DNA from: CBDAPE01 sp965198325 | GTDB taxonomy: Bacteria; Pseudomonadota; Alphaproteobacteria; UBA828; JAPUJA01 | NCBI GenBank assembly: GCA_965198325.1 | Contig: CBDAPE010000019.1 | Span: 496,001-560,000 of the forward strand | DNA length: 64,000 bases | Reading direction: 5' to 3' | Shown here: positions 7,863-16,862 of the stretch, piece by piece | Layout: every line of letters begins with the position of its first letter | How positions within the stretch are numbered: position 1 is the first letter of the stretch | The notes under the pieces: model-generated | Seen by the model: the letters and a program-made list of their open reading frames with translations, nothing else | What the model was told of the DNA's origin: nothing | The model's database searches: none | Made by a program: the position numbers and the translations under genes

Positions 7863-8381
7863 ATGACCGAAACGGAATTCGCAGCCTGGCTGGATGCTTA
7901 CAAGCAGGCGTGGGAAGAACAGGATCCCGCCGCCGTCATTGGGCTGTTCACACCAGACGCGACCTATCGCGAGGTGCCGTTCGATCCGCCCATGCGGGGT
8001 CGAGATGAAATCGAGGCCTATTGGCGCAAAAACACCGTCGACGCGCAGAGCAAGATTCGCTTCGACTACGAGATATATGCGGTGACCGACGTCGTCGGGT
8101 TGTGCCACTGGTGGTGTGCCATCACCTCGATGGAGAGCGGCGAGCGGATCGAATTTGACGGGATATTCCGCTGCGTGTTTACCGAAAACGGCGAGGGTTT
8201 GCGCCTGTGCCACCGCTTCGAAGAGTGGTGGCACGAGCGCGTCGCAACGCATCCTAGGCCCGCCCCCTGCTATTCCTCGAACGCAACGAGCGACGTCGCC
8301 GGCACGTCGAGCTTTGCCCGGCCTGCGAGCCCGGTCAGCTCGATAATGAAGGCGCAAGCCGCCACATCGGCTCCCATCTGA
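7863..8381 (+). CDS. SnoaL-like / NTF2-fold protein
   Basis: 172 residues as read. The first ~125 have the NTF2/SnoaL pattern: an N-terminal helix (FAAWLDAYKQAWEEQD), FTPDATYREVPF, the GRDEIEAYW segment, and a final strand/helix ending CHRFEEWWHER. Relatives are small cone-shaped hydrolase, isomerase or ligand-binding proteins, so the substrate cannot be told. The last ~45 residues overlap the 3' end of apt on the other strand by 112 bp and have low-quality composition, so the original stop near 8260 may have been lost. ATG at 7863 is the natural start. Confidence 0.75.
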   Translation: MTETEFAAWLDAYKQAWEEQDPAAVIGLFTPDATYREVPFDPPMRGRDEIEAYWRKNTVDAQSKIRFDYEIYAVTDVVGLCHWWCAITSMESGERIEFDGIFRCVFTENGEGLRLCHRFEEWWHERVATHPRPAPCYSSNATSDVAGTSSFARPASPVSSIMKAQAATSAPI

Positions 8382-8803
8382 CGGAGTAGCGCGACGGTCG
8401 CCGCCGCAGTGCCTCCAGTCGCCAGCAGATCGTCTAGAACCACGATCCGCTGGCCCGCAGTGACCGCATCGGCCTGAACCTCGATCACGTCGGTGCCGTA
8501 TTCGAGATCGTATTCGAAAGGGACGGTCTCGCCCGGAAGTTTGCCTTTCTTGCGCACCATGAGAAAGCCGCAGCTCAACTCGAGTGCAAGGGGCGCCGCG
8601 ACCAGGAACCCTCGGGATTCGATGCCGGCGAGAAGATCCGGCTTATGGGGTCTGATTTCGGCGGTCAGGCGGTCGATGATCGCTCGCCAGGAACCGGGAT
8701 GAGACAGCAGCGTGGCGATGTCGTAAAACTGGATCCCCGGCTTGGGAAAATCGGGAATCGTCCGGATGTGATTTCGCAGGTCGAGCTCGTCGCCGTCCGA
8801 CAC
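8270..8803 (-). CDS. apt: Adenine phosphoribosyltransferase
   Basis: 177 residues, normal for the family. Catalyses adenine + PRPP to AMP + PPi in purine salvage, in the cytosol. Visible motifs are the N-terminal IRTIPDFPKPGIQFYDI, GIESRGFLVAAPLA, the RKKGKLPG loop and the PRPP-binding VVLDDLLATGGTA. GTG 8803 is the start, with AAGG upstream. Its 3' end overlaps the SnoaL-like gene tail to tail. The cytochrome c gene ends 16 bp upstream on the same strand, so cotranscription is possible. Confidence 0.95.
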   Translation of the reverse strand: MSDGDELDLRNHIRTIPDFPKPGIQFYDIATLLSHPGSWRAIIDRLTAEIRPHKPDLLAGIESRGFLVAAPLALELSCGFLMVRKKGKLPGETVPFEYDLEYGTDVIEVQADAVTAGQRIVVLDDLLATGGTAAATVALLRQMGADVAACAFIIELTGLAGRAKLDVPATSLVAFEE

Positions 8804-8819
8804 AGTGGCGTACCTTACG

Positions 8820-9203
8820 CTATTGGGTCACGCTCTTGAGATAAGCGATCACGTCGACGATCTGCTTTTCCTTCTTGAGCCCCGCGAACGCCATCTTGGT
8901 TCCCGGCACCATCTCTTTCGGTTTCGTTAGATACTCCGTCATGGTCGCATCGTCCCAGACAATCGCGGCTTCAATCATGGCATCGGAGAATTTGAAGTCT
9001 TCCAGGGTGCCCGAGGTGCGCCCGAAAATCGCCCACAGGTTTGGCCCGACCTTGTTCTTACCGCCTTCTTCCACGGTGTGGCAGGTCTTGCACTTCTTGA
9101 ACACCTTCTCGCCCTTGGCCGGATCGCCGTCCGCAAGGGCCATACTGCTGGCCGTGAGTAACAGGACCGCCGTCGACAGGCCCAGCAGTTGACGCATTTT
9201 CAT
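8820..9203 (-). CDS. Class I cytochrome c (c2/c550-like)
   Basis: 127 residues with a Sec signal peptide (LLGLSTAVLLLTASSMALA). Haem c is bound by CKTCH about 20 residues into the mature chain. GPNLWAIFGR is typical of mitochondrial/c2-type cytochromes, and PGTKMAF supplies the axial methionine. It is a periplasmic soluble electron carrier, probably between the bc1 complex and terminal oxidases or reductases. ATG 9203 follows AGGAG; the longer frame to 9311 is not supported. Upstream is a ~210-bp divergent region to the gene at 9414. Confidence 0.92.
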   Translation of the reverse strand: MKMRQLLGLSTAVLLLTASSMALADGDPAKGEKVFKKCKTCHTVEEGGKNKVGPNLWAIFGRTSGTLEDFKFSDAMIEAAIVWDDATMTEYLTKPKEMVPGTKMAFAGLKKEKQIVDVIAYLKSVTQ

Positions 9204-9413
9204 GGTGATACTCTCCTGATCTGAAATGCCGCTGTCAGTCGGCGGCATTATTGATGACGCCGCCCGGCGATGCAAGCGGGCGGCACACTGCCGCCAATGC
9301 TCACAGGGCACGGGCCGACTCCGATCTCAACCGTCTCGACCTGCGACCTATGGTCGCACCGCGTGACCGGTTATCATGATCCAGACGTCAAGACAGGATG
9401 CCGGAGGTCAGGC

Positions 9414-10193
9414 ATGGCAGCGCCATCCAATTACGGGCCGGCTGGCCAGAGCGCGATGGGCGTTGCCCAGGGCGAGCTCGATAGCGGATCGGAGAACCTC
9501 GCCGGTCTGCCGTGCGCCCGGCTCGAAGCCATGCTCGAGGCGAGCCGGATCGCGGTAGCGGTCGAAGAGACATTGAGGCAGAGAGGCGGCAACATCGTCG
9601 CCGAGCTGCTTGCGGGCCACGAGACCATCTACGAGTGGACGCATTATCCGACGGGCGACGTGTTCGACCGCGAGAGCGTCAGCCAGTACTACTATCACGC
9701 CCATCCGGGCGCACTCTGCGATGGCGAGCACGGTCATTTTCACCTCTTCCTTTGCGCACCCGGCCTGCCCGATGGCGCGAAACCCGTCCCCTACGATGGC
9801 GATGCAAATTGGCCGACCGGCGCTAGTGCCTTAAGTCACATCGTGGCGATTTCGATGAACAATTCTGGTGCGCCCATGCGGCTGTTCACGACCAACCGGT
9901 GGGTGACGGGCGACGTCTGGTATCCCGCGGCCGACGTCTGCCGTATGATCGAGCGCTTCCGGATCGATCACGGCGAGCCGAGCCCGGCGACCAACCGCTG
10001 GATCACGGCAATAGTCCGATTGTTCGCGCCTGACACCGCTCGTCTGGTACTCACCCGCGATGCGGTGATCGAGAACTGGAAGCGGGACCATCCCGATCGC
10101 GACGTCTTCGAGGACCGGGCTCTCGAAATCACGTCCCATATGAAGATAGACGTCGCCGGGCGTGTTGCCGCCCTGCACGTCTTACTTGGTTAG
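9414..10193 (+). CDS. Conserved hypothetical protein (259 aa)
   Basis: The ATG at 9414 has GGAGG about 6 nt upstream; the longer open frame to 9270 reads through poor sequence. The protein has no signal peptide or membrane segment. Distinctive patches are a YYYHAHPG run, an EHGHFHLF stretch (histidines that could bind metal), IVAISMNNSGAPMRLFTTNRW, and a C-terminal acidic/basic helix pair. I recall similar patterns in uncharacterised proteobacterial proteins but cannot name a function. Its end overlaps the 3' end of the minus-strand gene at 10190 by 4 bp. Confidence 0.7.
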   Translation: MAAPSNYGPAGQSAMGVAQGELDSGSENLAGLPCARLEAMLEASRIAVAVEETLRQRGGNIVAELLAGHETIYEWTHYPTGDVFDRESVSQYYYHAHPGALCDGEHGHFHLFLCAPGLPDGAKPVPYDGDANWPTGASALSHIVAISMNNSGAPMRLFTTNRWVTGDVWYPAADVCRMIERFRIDHGEPSPATNRWITAIVRLFAPDTARLVLTRDAVIENWKRDHPDRDVFEDRALEITSHMKIDVAGRVAALHVLLG

Positions 10194-10447
10194 CCGGCGG
10201 AGCAGGCGCGCGACGCCGCCTTGTCGAGCTCCTTTTCGGCGACGTCGACCAACTCCTGCACGAAATAGAGTTTTCGGGTCTCCGACCAGCGCAGCGTGAA
10301 ATAGGCGCCGTTGTCGCAGGCGATCTGAGTTGTGCTGCCTTTCGTCCAGTCGATCCGGTAACTCTTGTCGTCAGTCTGGCTCGCGGCCCGACCGGAACCG
10401 ATGGCAAGCACCAGTGTCATCATGGCGCACAACGCGCGCCCGATCAT
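10190..10447 (-). CDS. Small secreted hypothetical protein (85 aa)
   Basis: The start ATG (10447) overlaps the stop of the upstream amine oxidase (ATGA), so the two form an operon. A Sec signal peptide (ALCAMMTLVLAIGSG) precedes about 62 mature residues with two cysteines (QIACDNG and SRACSAG) that could form a disulphide. No catalytic motif is visible. Coupling suggests a periplasmic partner of the Tat-exported oxidase; that is inference only. Confidence 0.65.
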   Translation of the reverse strand: MIGRALCAMMTLVLAIGSGRAASQTDDKSYRIDWTKGSTTQIACDNGAYFTLRWSETRKLYFVQELVDVAEKELDKAASRACSAG

Positions 10448-11790
10448 ACCGCCCAACGAGCGTTCTGCGCCGCGTAGATGCCCGAATTCAGCGCACCGGC
10501 ACAGGTCGCCCAAAGATTGCCGCTGCAGGCCTCGCCGGCGAAGAACACCTTCTCGGCAACCGTCTCGCGCAAAACTCGGCGCATCGAGGTATAGCCGGGG
10601 TCCGCCGAGGCATAGGAGCCCATCGTCCAGGGATCCTCGCCCCAGCGGGTGAAGGTTCCCTTGACGAATTTCTTGTCCACCGCAGAACCCAGGATATCGC
10701 GGACCTCGGACAGTCCGAAATCCACTGCGGCCTCGACGCCGGCGCGCTCAAGCATGCGGCCCTCGGTTCCGCCGGTATAGCCGAATACCAGGTCCGTCCC
10801 CGCGATGTTCGTAAGGAATCCCGTAGCATCGAGCGACTCGATTTGACGATCCACATAGGCATCCGAGCCCGCGCCGAAGACGTCTTCCGTGAACATCATC
10901 GCGATGTGGTTGTAGGTACCCATCGAGATGCGGCGGAAGGATTCCTGCTTCTCTACGGAAAGCGGCGGGTCGAACCGGAGCCCGTCGGCGGCAAGGATGC
11001 CCGTCGAGACTGTGACGATCGCCGCTCTGGCCCGGATCGTCCCCGCCGCGGTTTCGACTTCAACGCCGTCACCGCCCCAGCGTACGAGCGTTGCCGGCGT
11101 GTCGAGTTCAACCGGTAGTCCCGTGCCGTAACGGGCTACGAGCGTACCGAAACCCTCGGCACAGAACCAGTCCTCGCCGTCCTCGAAGCTCCACCAGTCG
11201 GCGCAGGAAAACGCGTCCATGTCCTTGCCCATGCTCCATGGACCGGTCCACGCCGCGACCAGCGGCACCCACGGGCCCGTCGAACGGACGACCGAAGCGG
11301 GGCTCACGTCCCGGTGCTCGATTCCGGCTTCGCTGATCGCATTGATGATCTCGTTGTAGGTGTCGTCCATCGCGTCGTATTCGGCGTCGGTTGCCTCGCG
11401 CTCACCCACATAGAGGCTGCCGTCATAGGGCGCGGGATAAACCGTGTAGCCGTTGGCCCGGGCAAAATCGGCAAAAGGGTTGAGATGCTCGACGTGGAGC
11501 CAGTGGCAGCCCGTATCGTAGGGCACGCCGAACATATCGTGATCGGTATAGGCCCGCCCGCCGATCAGGTTTCTCGCTTCCACGCATGCCACGGAGACGC
11601 CCATGTCCATCAGCGTTCGCGTCGCGCCCAGCCCGGCTGCGCCTGCTCCGATTACGACGATGTCGGGATCGCTGGGCACGTTGGCGACAGCAGGCATCGC
11701 ACTGAGCGCGAGAGCGCCTGCGCCTGCCCCGGCGAGCACGTCGCGGCGTGTGGGCCCGCGGAACCGTGATAACGATGACGGTCTGCGCAT
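10444..11790 (-). CDS. Tat-exported flavin amine oxidase (FAD-dependent)
   Basis: 448 residues. The N-terminus has a twin-arginine signal (PTRRDVLAGAGAG) with an alanine-rich core. The FAD-binding Rossmann motif is VIGAGAAGLGATR, and GGRAYTDHD follows, as in monoamine/polyamine oxidases. The C-terminal FAD motif is FFAGEACSGNLWATCAGAL. Oxidises an amine or amino acid substrate in the periplasm, with hydrogen peroxide or a redox partner as acceptor; the substrate is unknown. A near paralogue lies directly upstream, broken. The small secreted gene at 10190 is coupled to its stop. Confidence 0.88.
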   Translation of the reverse strand: MRRPSSLSRFRGPTRRDVLAGAGAGALALSAMPAVANVPSDPDIVVIGAGAAGLGATRTLMDMGVSVACVEARNLIGGRAYTDHDMFGVPYDTGCHWLHVEHLNPFADFARANGYTVYPAPYDGSLYVGEREATDAEYDAMDDTYNEIINAISEAGIEHRDVSPASVVRSTGPWVPLVAAWTGPWSMGKDMDAFSCADWWSFEDGEDWFCAEGFGTLVARYGTGLPVELDTPATLVRWGGDGVEVETAAGTIRARAAIVTVSTGILAADGLRFDPPLSVEKQESFRRISMGTYNHIAMMFTEDVFGAGSDAYVDRQIESLDATGFLTNIAGTDLVFGYTGGTEGRMLERAGVEAAVDFGLSEVRDILGSAVDKKFVKGTFTRWGEDPWTMGSYASADPGYTSMRRVLRETVAEKVFFAGEACSGNLWATCAGALNSGIYAAQNARWAV

Positions 11791-11890
11791 TTATTCTCTC
11801 CTTTCAGGGCTGTTTAACCGAAGTATGAACCCGAACGTGTCGGCTATCGATTAGACACCGGATTTCTCGGGCCGCCCGCAAAGCGGCCTG

Positions 11891-13277
11891 TTAGCTTTTG
11901 AGCGACCAGCGGGCTCGCTGCGCAACGAGCACGCCGTTCTCGAGCGCGCCTGCGGCGGTTGCCCACAAACTGCCGCTGGAGGCCTCGCCAGCAAAAAATA
12001 TCTTGTCGGCTTCCGGCGTGTTCAACTCGCGTCGCATGGGGTAGTAGCCCGGATTGGCAGACGCGTAGGCGCCGAAAAACCAAGGATCCTCGCCCCAGCG
12101 GGTAAAATCGCCCTTGATGAATTTCTTGTCGATCGACGAACCAAGAATCTTGCGCAGTTCGGAAAGGCCGAAATCCACCGTCGCTTCGACCCCTGCGCGT
12201 TCGAGTTCCCGCCCAAAGCGCCCGCCGGAATAACCAAACATCAAATTGCTGCCGGAGATATTGCTCAGCCATCCGGTCGCCTCCACCGATTCCACCTGGC
12301 GATCGACATAGACATCGGCGCCAAAGCCAAAGATGTCCTCTGAGAACTGCAAGGCGATATTGTTGTAGATGCCCATGGAGATGCGGTGGAAAGAGTCCTG
12401 TTTTTTCAGCGGCAATGGCGGATCGAACCGGATCCCCTCGGCGGCAAGAACGCCGGTGGATACCGTGACAATCGCGACCTGGGCGCGAATCGTGCCCGCC
12501 GGGGTCTCGACCTCAATCCCATCGCCGCCCCAGCGCACGAGAAACGCCGGTGTGTTGAGTTCGACCGGGATATTCGATCCGTAACGGTGTATGAGCGTAC
12601 CGAATCTCTGGGTGCAGAAATGCGACTCCCCGCCTTCCGAATTCCACCAGTCCTGACAGGAAAATTGATCGAAGTCCTTGCCCATTTCCCAAGGTCCGAT
12701 CCAGCCTTCGCAAAGCGGTGCCCAGGGCCCTGCCGTGGTGACCACCTCTCTCGGGCTGACGTCCTGGCGGTTACGACCGGCCTCGCTGATTTCGCCGGTC
12801 ATGGCGTACCAGGTGTCGTCGAGCGCTGCCCACTCTTGGTCTGTCAGCGCACGGTCGCCGATGAAGGCCCGTTCGTCATCTTCCGGTCGCGCGGGATAGA
12901 TCGTGTAGCCGTTCGTCCGGCCGAATTCGATCCACGGATTCAAATTCGATCCACGGATTCATATGAGAGGCAGTCAGCCAGTGACATCCGCGGTCATAGG
13001 GCACCCCGAACGTCTCATGATCCGTATGGGCGCGCCCGCCGATCCGGCCTTGCGCCTCGATGCATGCGACGGAAACTCCCATTTCCATCAGGCTGCGGGT
13101 CGCCGCCAGGCCGGCGGCGCCGGCTCCGATGACGACGATTTCGGGGTTGCTCGGCACGTCGGGCCAAGCGGGCCTCGCAGCGAGTGCAATCGCCCCCGCG
13201 CCGATGCCCACGCTCGCCAGGACCTGGCGGCGAGTCGGCGACGAAGGTCGCTCAGCCGAACGGCGGATATAGCGCAT
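11891..13277 (-). pseudogene. Second Tat-type flavin amine oxidase, broken by a 19-bp tandem duplication
   Basis: Start ATG 13277 follows AGAGG. A twin-arginine signal (SPTRRQVLASVGIG), the FAD motif VIGAGAAGLAATR and GGRAHTDHE are followed by MNPWIEF, where a perfect 19-bp tandem repeat (12924-12961) shifts the frame. The rest (11891-12943) continues in the other frame to ARWSLKS and is intact, including FFAGEASSGSLWATAAGAL. Removing one repeat unit restores a ~455-residue protein closely similar to the gene at 10444. The distal part could only be made from an internal start at 12943, which lacks the FAD Rossmann motif. Otherwise well preserved, so the lesion is recent. Confidence 0.88.
12924..12961. 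repeat. Perfect 19-bp tandem duplication inside the amine oxidase gene
   Basis: Two adjacent copies of AATTCGATCCACGGATTCA (12924-12942 and 12943-12961). Nineteen is not a multiple of three, so the reading frame is lost. A second, unrelated 19-bp duplication is at 24643-24680. Confidence 0.97.
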
Positions 13278-13412
13278 GGCTCGAACCTCTTGGGCAAAGC
13301 GATGACAAGCGATAACAAGCGAATTGTAGCGCATCTTCGCGCGCAAAACGATGGACAGAAACCCGGCCAACACGGACACTGCAGCGCTCACCCCCAGTCC
13401 GCATCGAGACCC

Positions 13413-14192
13413 ATGCCCTCCATGGACACCACCGATTATTCCGACCCGCTGATCGCCGCCGCACGGCGCGCTGGCGCCGCAATTCTTGCGGTTCGGGAGA
13501 ACGGCCTCGACGTCCGGGAGAAGGTCGATCACTCGCCGGTGACCGAGGCCGACGAGGCGGCCGAGCGGATCATTCTCGCCGCGTTGCGTAATATCGTGCC
13601 CGGCATCCCCGTGGTCGCCGAAGAGAGCGTAGTGCGCGACGGCGCTCCCGAGGTCGGGGCCGGACGATTCTGGCTGGTCGATCCTCTCGACGGCACCAAG
13701 GAGTTCATCGCCGGGCGCGACGAGTTCACCGTCAACATCGCCCTGATCGAGGATGGTAATCCGATCGTGGGCGTCGTCTATCTGCCGGCGATGGACGAAC
13801 TCTATCTCGGCATCATGGGCCGGGGCGCCTGGCGCTGGCAGCGAAACGACGATGCGCCGCACATCCTCGCAGTGCGCATGCCGCCGGCCGAAGGGCTCAC
13901 CGTGCTGACCAGCCGCTCCCACCGCACGCCCGAGGTCGATGCCTACCTTGCGCGTCTGACCCTCGCGGAGCTGCGTTCGGCCGGCAGTTCTCTCAAATTC
14001 TGTGTCGTCGCCTGCGGCGATGCCGATCTCTACCCCCGCTTCGGGCGCACCATGGAATGGGACACCGCCGCGGGCGACGCAGTACTGCGAGCCGCCGGCG
14101 GATCGGTCGCCACGCTCGACGGCGAACCCTTGCGTTATGGGAAGGCCGGTTACGAGAACCCGAATTTCATCGCCCGGGGCGCGCAGGCCTGA
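13413..14192 (+). CDS. cysQ: 3'(2'),5'-bisphosphate nucleotidase (CysQ-like)
   Basis: About 259 residues of the inositol monophosphatase superfamily. Metal-binding motifs are VTEADEAAE, EES, DPLDGTKEF and the C-terminal EWDTAAGDAV. The DGTKEF form is typical of CysQ, which hydrolyses PAP to AMP in sulphur assimilation and recycles the by-product of sulphotransfer. Either ATG 13413 or 13422 may be the start; neither has a strong ribosome site, and the open frame further upstream (to 12963) is antisense to the amine oxidase. It is followed 4 bp later by the YrdC-type gene, so they are probably cotranscribed. Confidence 0.88.
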   Translation: MPSMDTTDYSDPLIAAARRAGAAILAVRENGLDVREKVDHSPVTEADEAAERIILAALRNIVPGIPVVAEESVVRDGAPEVGAGRFWLVDPLDGTKEFIAGRDEFTVNIALIEDGNPIVGVVYLPAMDELYLGIMGRGAWRWQRNDDAPHILAVRMPPAEGLTVLTSRSHRTPEVDAYLARLTLAELRSAGSSLKFCVVACGDADLYPRFGRTMEWDTAAGDAVLRAAGGSVATLDGEPLRYGKAGYENPNFIARGAQA

Positions 14193-14196
14193 TGCC

Positions 14197-14829
14197 GTGA
14201 TCTCGGTTCCCCCGACCCCGGCGACCATCACCGACGCCGCTCGCTTCATCCAGGCCGGCGCGATCATCGTCTATCCGACCGACACGGTCTACGGTCTGGG
14301 CGGCGACGCAACCAACGACGAGGCGACGGAAGAGGTGTATCGACTGAAAGGGCGGCCTACCGACAAAGCGTTACCTGTCCTGGTCAGAGACGTCGCGCAC
14401 GCCGAGCGATTCGCTCGACTCGACGAGCGCGCGCGCGCGCTCGGCACGGCATTCTGGCCCGGGGCACTCAGTCTTGTCCTCTCGCTTCGAGACAAGAGCG
14501 GCCTCTCGCGTCGGGTCAATGCCGGTGGGCCGACCATCGCACTGCGCGCCCCGGATCATCCGGTCCCCCTCGGCTTGATCGAGCTCGCGGACTGTCCGCT
14601 GCTTGGCCCCAGCGCCAATCCCTCCGGCGAGGAGAGCCCCGTTAGCGTCGATCGGATCGCGGCGACGCTGGGAGACGCCGTCGCGATGGTGCTCGACGCC
14701 GGGCCTACCCCGTTGGGTGTGGTTTCGACCGTCCTGGATCTGTCTACCCCCGACGCGCGAATTCTTCGGAACGGCGCCGTTTCCCGGACGGAAATCGAAG
14801 AAATTATCGGCCCGCTGGTCGGCGGTTAG
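14197..14829 (+). CDS. Sua5/YrdC-family threonylcarbamoyl-AMP synthase-like protein
   Basis: 210 residues from GTG 14197, 4 bp after the cysQ-like stop. The YrdC fold is shown by GAIIVYPTDTVYGLGGDA, the KGRPTDKALPVLV stretch (KxR...K..P), FWPGALSLVL and PLLGPSANPSG. In the family it makes threonylcarbamoyl-AMP from threonine, bicarbonate and ATP for t6A37 of tRNA. There is no Sua5 C-terminal domain, so it is the TsaC-like short form. A longer open frame upstream overlaps cysQ and is not used. Confidence 0.88.
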   Translation: MISVPPTPATITDAARFIQAGAIIVYPTDTVYGLGGDATNDEATEEVYRLKGRPTDKALPVLVRDVAHAERFARLDERARALGTAFWPGALSLVLSLRDKSGLSRRVNAGGPTIALRAPDHPVPLGLIELADCPLLGPSANPSGEESPVSVDRIAATLGDAVAMVLDAGPTPLGVVSTVLDLSTPDARILRNGAVSRTEIEEIIGPLVGG

Positions 14830-14984
14830 GGTCGAACGGCAAGGCCTTCCGTTTCCAACGGTCTATCGCGTTGGACCTGCGGTCGTCATCGGCCGGGGTC
14901 GATGGTATATTCCATCGATGGTTCAAGGAGTTGGCCTTGGATTGACGACGCGATGGCGCGTCGCAGGCCGAACCGGGAGGAGCC

Positions 14985-16709
14985 ATGACGACGCAGACGA
15001 GTACAGCGCCCAAATCCAGGGTCTTGAAGACCTGGGATCTATTTTTCCCGGTCGGGATGATGCTGCTGGTCAGCGTCATCGCTATCGTCTCGTTGATCGT
15101 CGTCGCGGCGCGCCAGGCGGATAAGGTGGCGCAAGAGGGTTCCAGCCACCTTGCGGACTCGGCGCTCATGCATATGCAAGGCGAATTGGCAGCCATCGCC
15201 AAGGAAGTCAGCTGGTGGGACGAAGCCGCCGCCAATCTCCTCCCCGAGCCCGATCCCTTCTGGGTCCGACTCTACATCTCGGGCTACATGATGCCCGAGT
15301 ATGGTCTGTCGGGAAGCTTCGTTTTGAACGACGCCGACGCCACGATCCTAGCGATTGCCGATGGACGGGTCGACGCCGAACCGGTTTCCGATCGCTATGG
15401 CGTGGAATTGGACGCATTGGTCGAGCGGGCCCGGACAGCGCCCGCCTCGGAGCCTTTGCCCGCGGTCGGTATCCTGCGCAACGCCGACGACACCGTCGAG
15501 CTCGTCGCCGTCAGTGCGTTCACGCCCCAAACACCCGACGCAAACCGGCAGAGTCGTCCCTCTGATGCCGTGCTCATCATCGCCCAGGCGCTCGACGACG
15601 CCAATCTGGCCCGGATTGCGTCGGATTACTTGCTGACCGATCTCGAGATCGCTGATCGGGCGGCGACGTCGGGCCTCGCGACGATCGCGCTGATCGATCC
15701 CCGAGGCGTCGAGATCGGTGTTCTGGCATGGCGCCCGGACCGGCCTGGCAGTGCCCTAATGCTCAAGGCTCTGCCGGCAACGGCGGGCGCATTCCTGTTG
15801 ATCACCATCTTCGTCTGGGTGTTCTTCCGACGCCTCCAGCGCACCCGCGCACAGCTAGATCAGGGTGCTGATCTGATGTCGCTCAACGCGCGGCTCGAGG
15901 AGGAGATGACGGGGCGGCTCAAGGTCGAGGAGGACCTGCGGGCCGTGCTCGAGCGGGAAAAGGAGTTGAGCCGGCTCAAGTCTCGGTTCGTCGCCATGGC
16001 CTCGCACGAATTTCGCACACCTCTCACGACCATTGCAGCCGCAAGCGATCTCATGTTGCGCTACAGCGACCGTATGACCGAAACGGACAAGATCAAGAAC
16101 CTCGAAGAAATCCAACGCGAAGTGCGCAATATGACGAAGCTGCTCGAGGACGTACTGCTGATCGGTCAGGGCGAAGCCGATCGGATCCAGTTCAATCCCG
16201 CGCCGCTCGATCTGGCACGGTTTTGCAGCGCACTGGTCGAGAAGACCGAATCGCTTGGCGAGTTCAGCCATCCGATTCGCTACACGCCGGATCGGGATCT
16301 GACGCCGATCCTGGCCGACGAGAAGCTGTTGCGGCACATTCTGATCAATTTGCTGTCGAACGCGACGAAATATTCGCCCGAAGGCACGCCGGTCAGTGTC
16401 CGGGTTAAGCGGGAAGACGGCCGGATCGTGTTCCGGGTCCGGGATAAGGGAGTAGGCATTCCCGAAGGCGATCTCGAGCACGTCTTCGAGGCGTTTCATC
16501 GGGCCGAGAATGCCGCCGATTTCCAGGGCACCGGGCTTGGACTGACAATCGCCAAGAAGGCGGTCGACCTGCATGGGGGGACGATCACAGTCGAGAGTTC
16601 GGAGGATGTCGGGACGACATTCATGGCGACGATCCCCGAGCACCTGGCCGATCCGTCGGCACTCGCAAAAGCCGCGGACGATGGCCGAAAACCCGGTGAG
16701 GCGGGATAG
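14985..16709 (+). CDS. Membrane sensor histidine kinase with CHASE4-type input domain
   Basis: 574 residues. TM1 is at about 20-42 and TM2 at about 257-281. Between them the periplasmic region starts with SWWDEAAANLL and has the YGLSGSFVLNDA pattern of CHASE4 sensors. A short coiled coil follows, then HisKA with the phosphoacceptor His341 in ASHEFRTPL. HATPase_c has an N box (LINLLSNATKYSPEG), DKGVGIPEGD, GTGLGLTIAKK and a final GTTFMATIPE. It autophosphorylates and passes phosphate to a response regulator, but none is adjacent. The 155-bp gap upstream holds no recognised motif. A strong terminator follows at 16766. Confidence 0.93.
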   Translation: MTTQTSTAPKSRVLKTWDLFFPVGMMLLVSVIAIVSLIVVAARQADKVAQEGSSHLADSALMHMQGELAAIAKEVSWWDEAAANLLPEPDPFWVRLYISGYMMPEYGLSGSFVLNDADATILAIADGRVDAEPVSDRYGVELDALVERARTAPASEPLPAVGILRNADDTVELVAVSAFTPQTPDANRQSRPSDAVLIIAQALDDANLARIASDYLLTDLEIADRAATSGLATIALIDPRGVEIGVLAWRPDRPGSALMLKALPATAGAFLLITIFVWVFFRRLQRTRAQLDQGADLMSLNARLEEEMTGRLKVEEDLRAVLEREKELSRLKSRFVAMASHEFRTPLTTIAAASDLMLRYSDRMTETDKIKNLEEIQREVRNMTKLLEDVLLIGQGEADRIQFNPAPLDLARFCSALVEKTESLGEFSHPIRYTPDRDLTPILADEKLLRHILINLLSNATKYSPEGTPVSVRVKREDGRIVFRVRDKGVGIPEGDLEHVFEAFHRAENAADFQGTGLGLTIAKKAVDLHGGTITVESSEDVGTTFMATIPEHLADPSALAKAADDGRKPGEAG

Positions 16710-16765
16710 GGAGACCCCGATTAATCGTTTTCCGTCAAGCCCTGCTGCAGCACGATCGCCGAGTT

Positions 16766-16795
16766 CCGCGGGGTCGGCCCGCGGGGTCTTTTTTT
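16766..16795 (+). terminator. Rho-independent terminator of the histidine kinase gene
   Basis: A 7-bp GC stem (CCGCGGG / CCCGCGG, loop GTCGG) is followed by GGTC and a run of seven T. It begins 57 bp after the kinase stop. Confidence 0.88.
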
Positions 16796-16862
16796 ATAGG
16801 GGGCATAAATCGACGCGGCCCTGTCGTCACCGGCCCCCCGCCACCCCATCTCTAGGTAGGCC

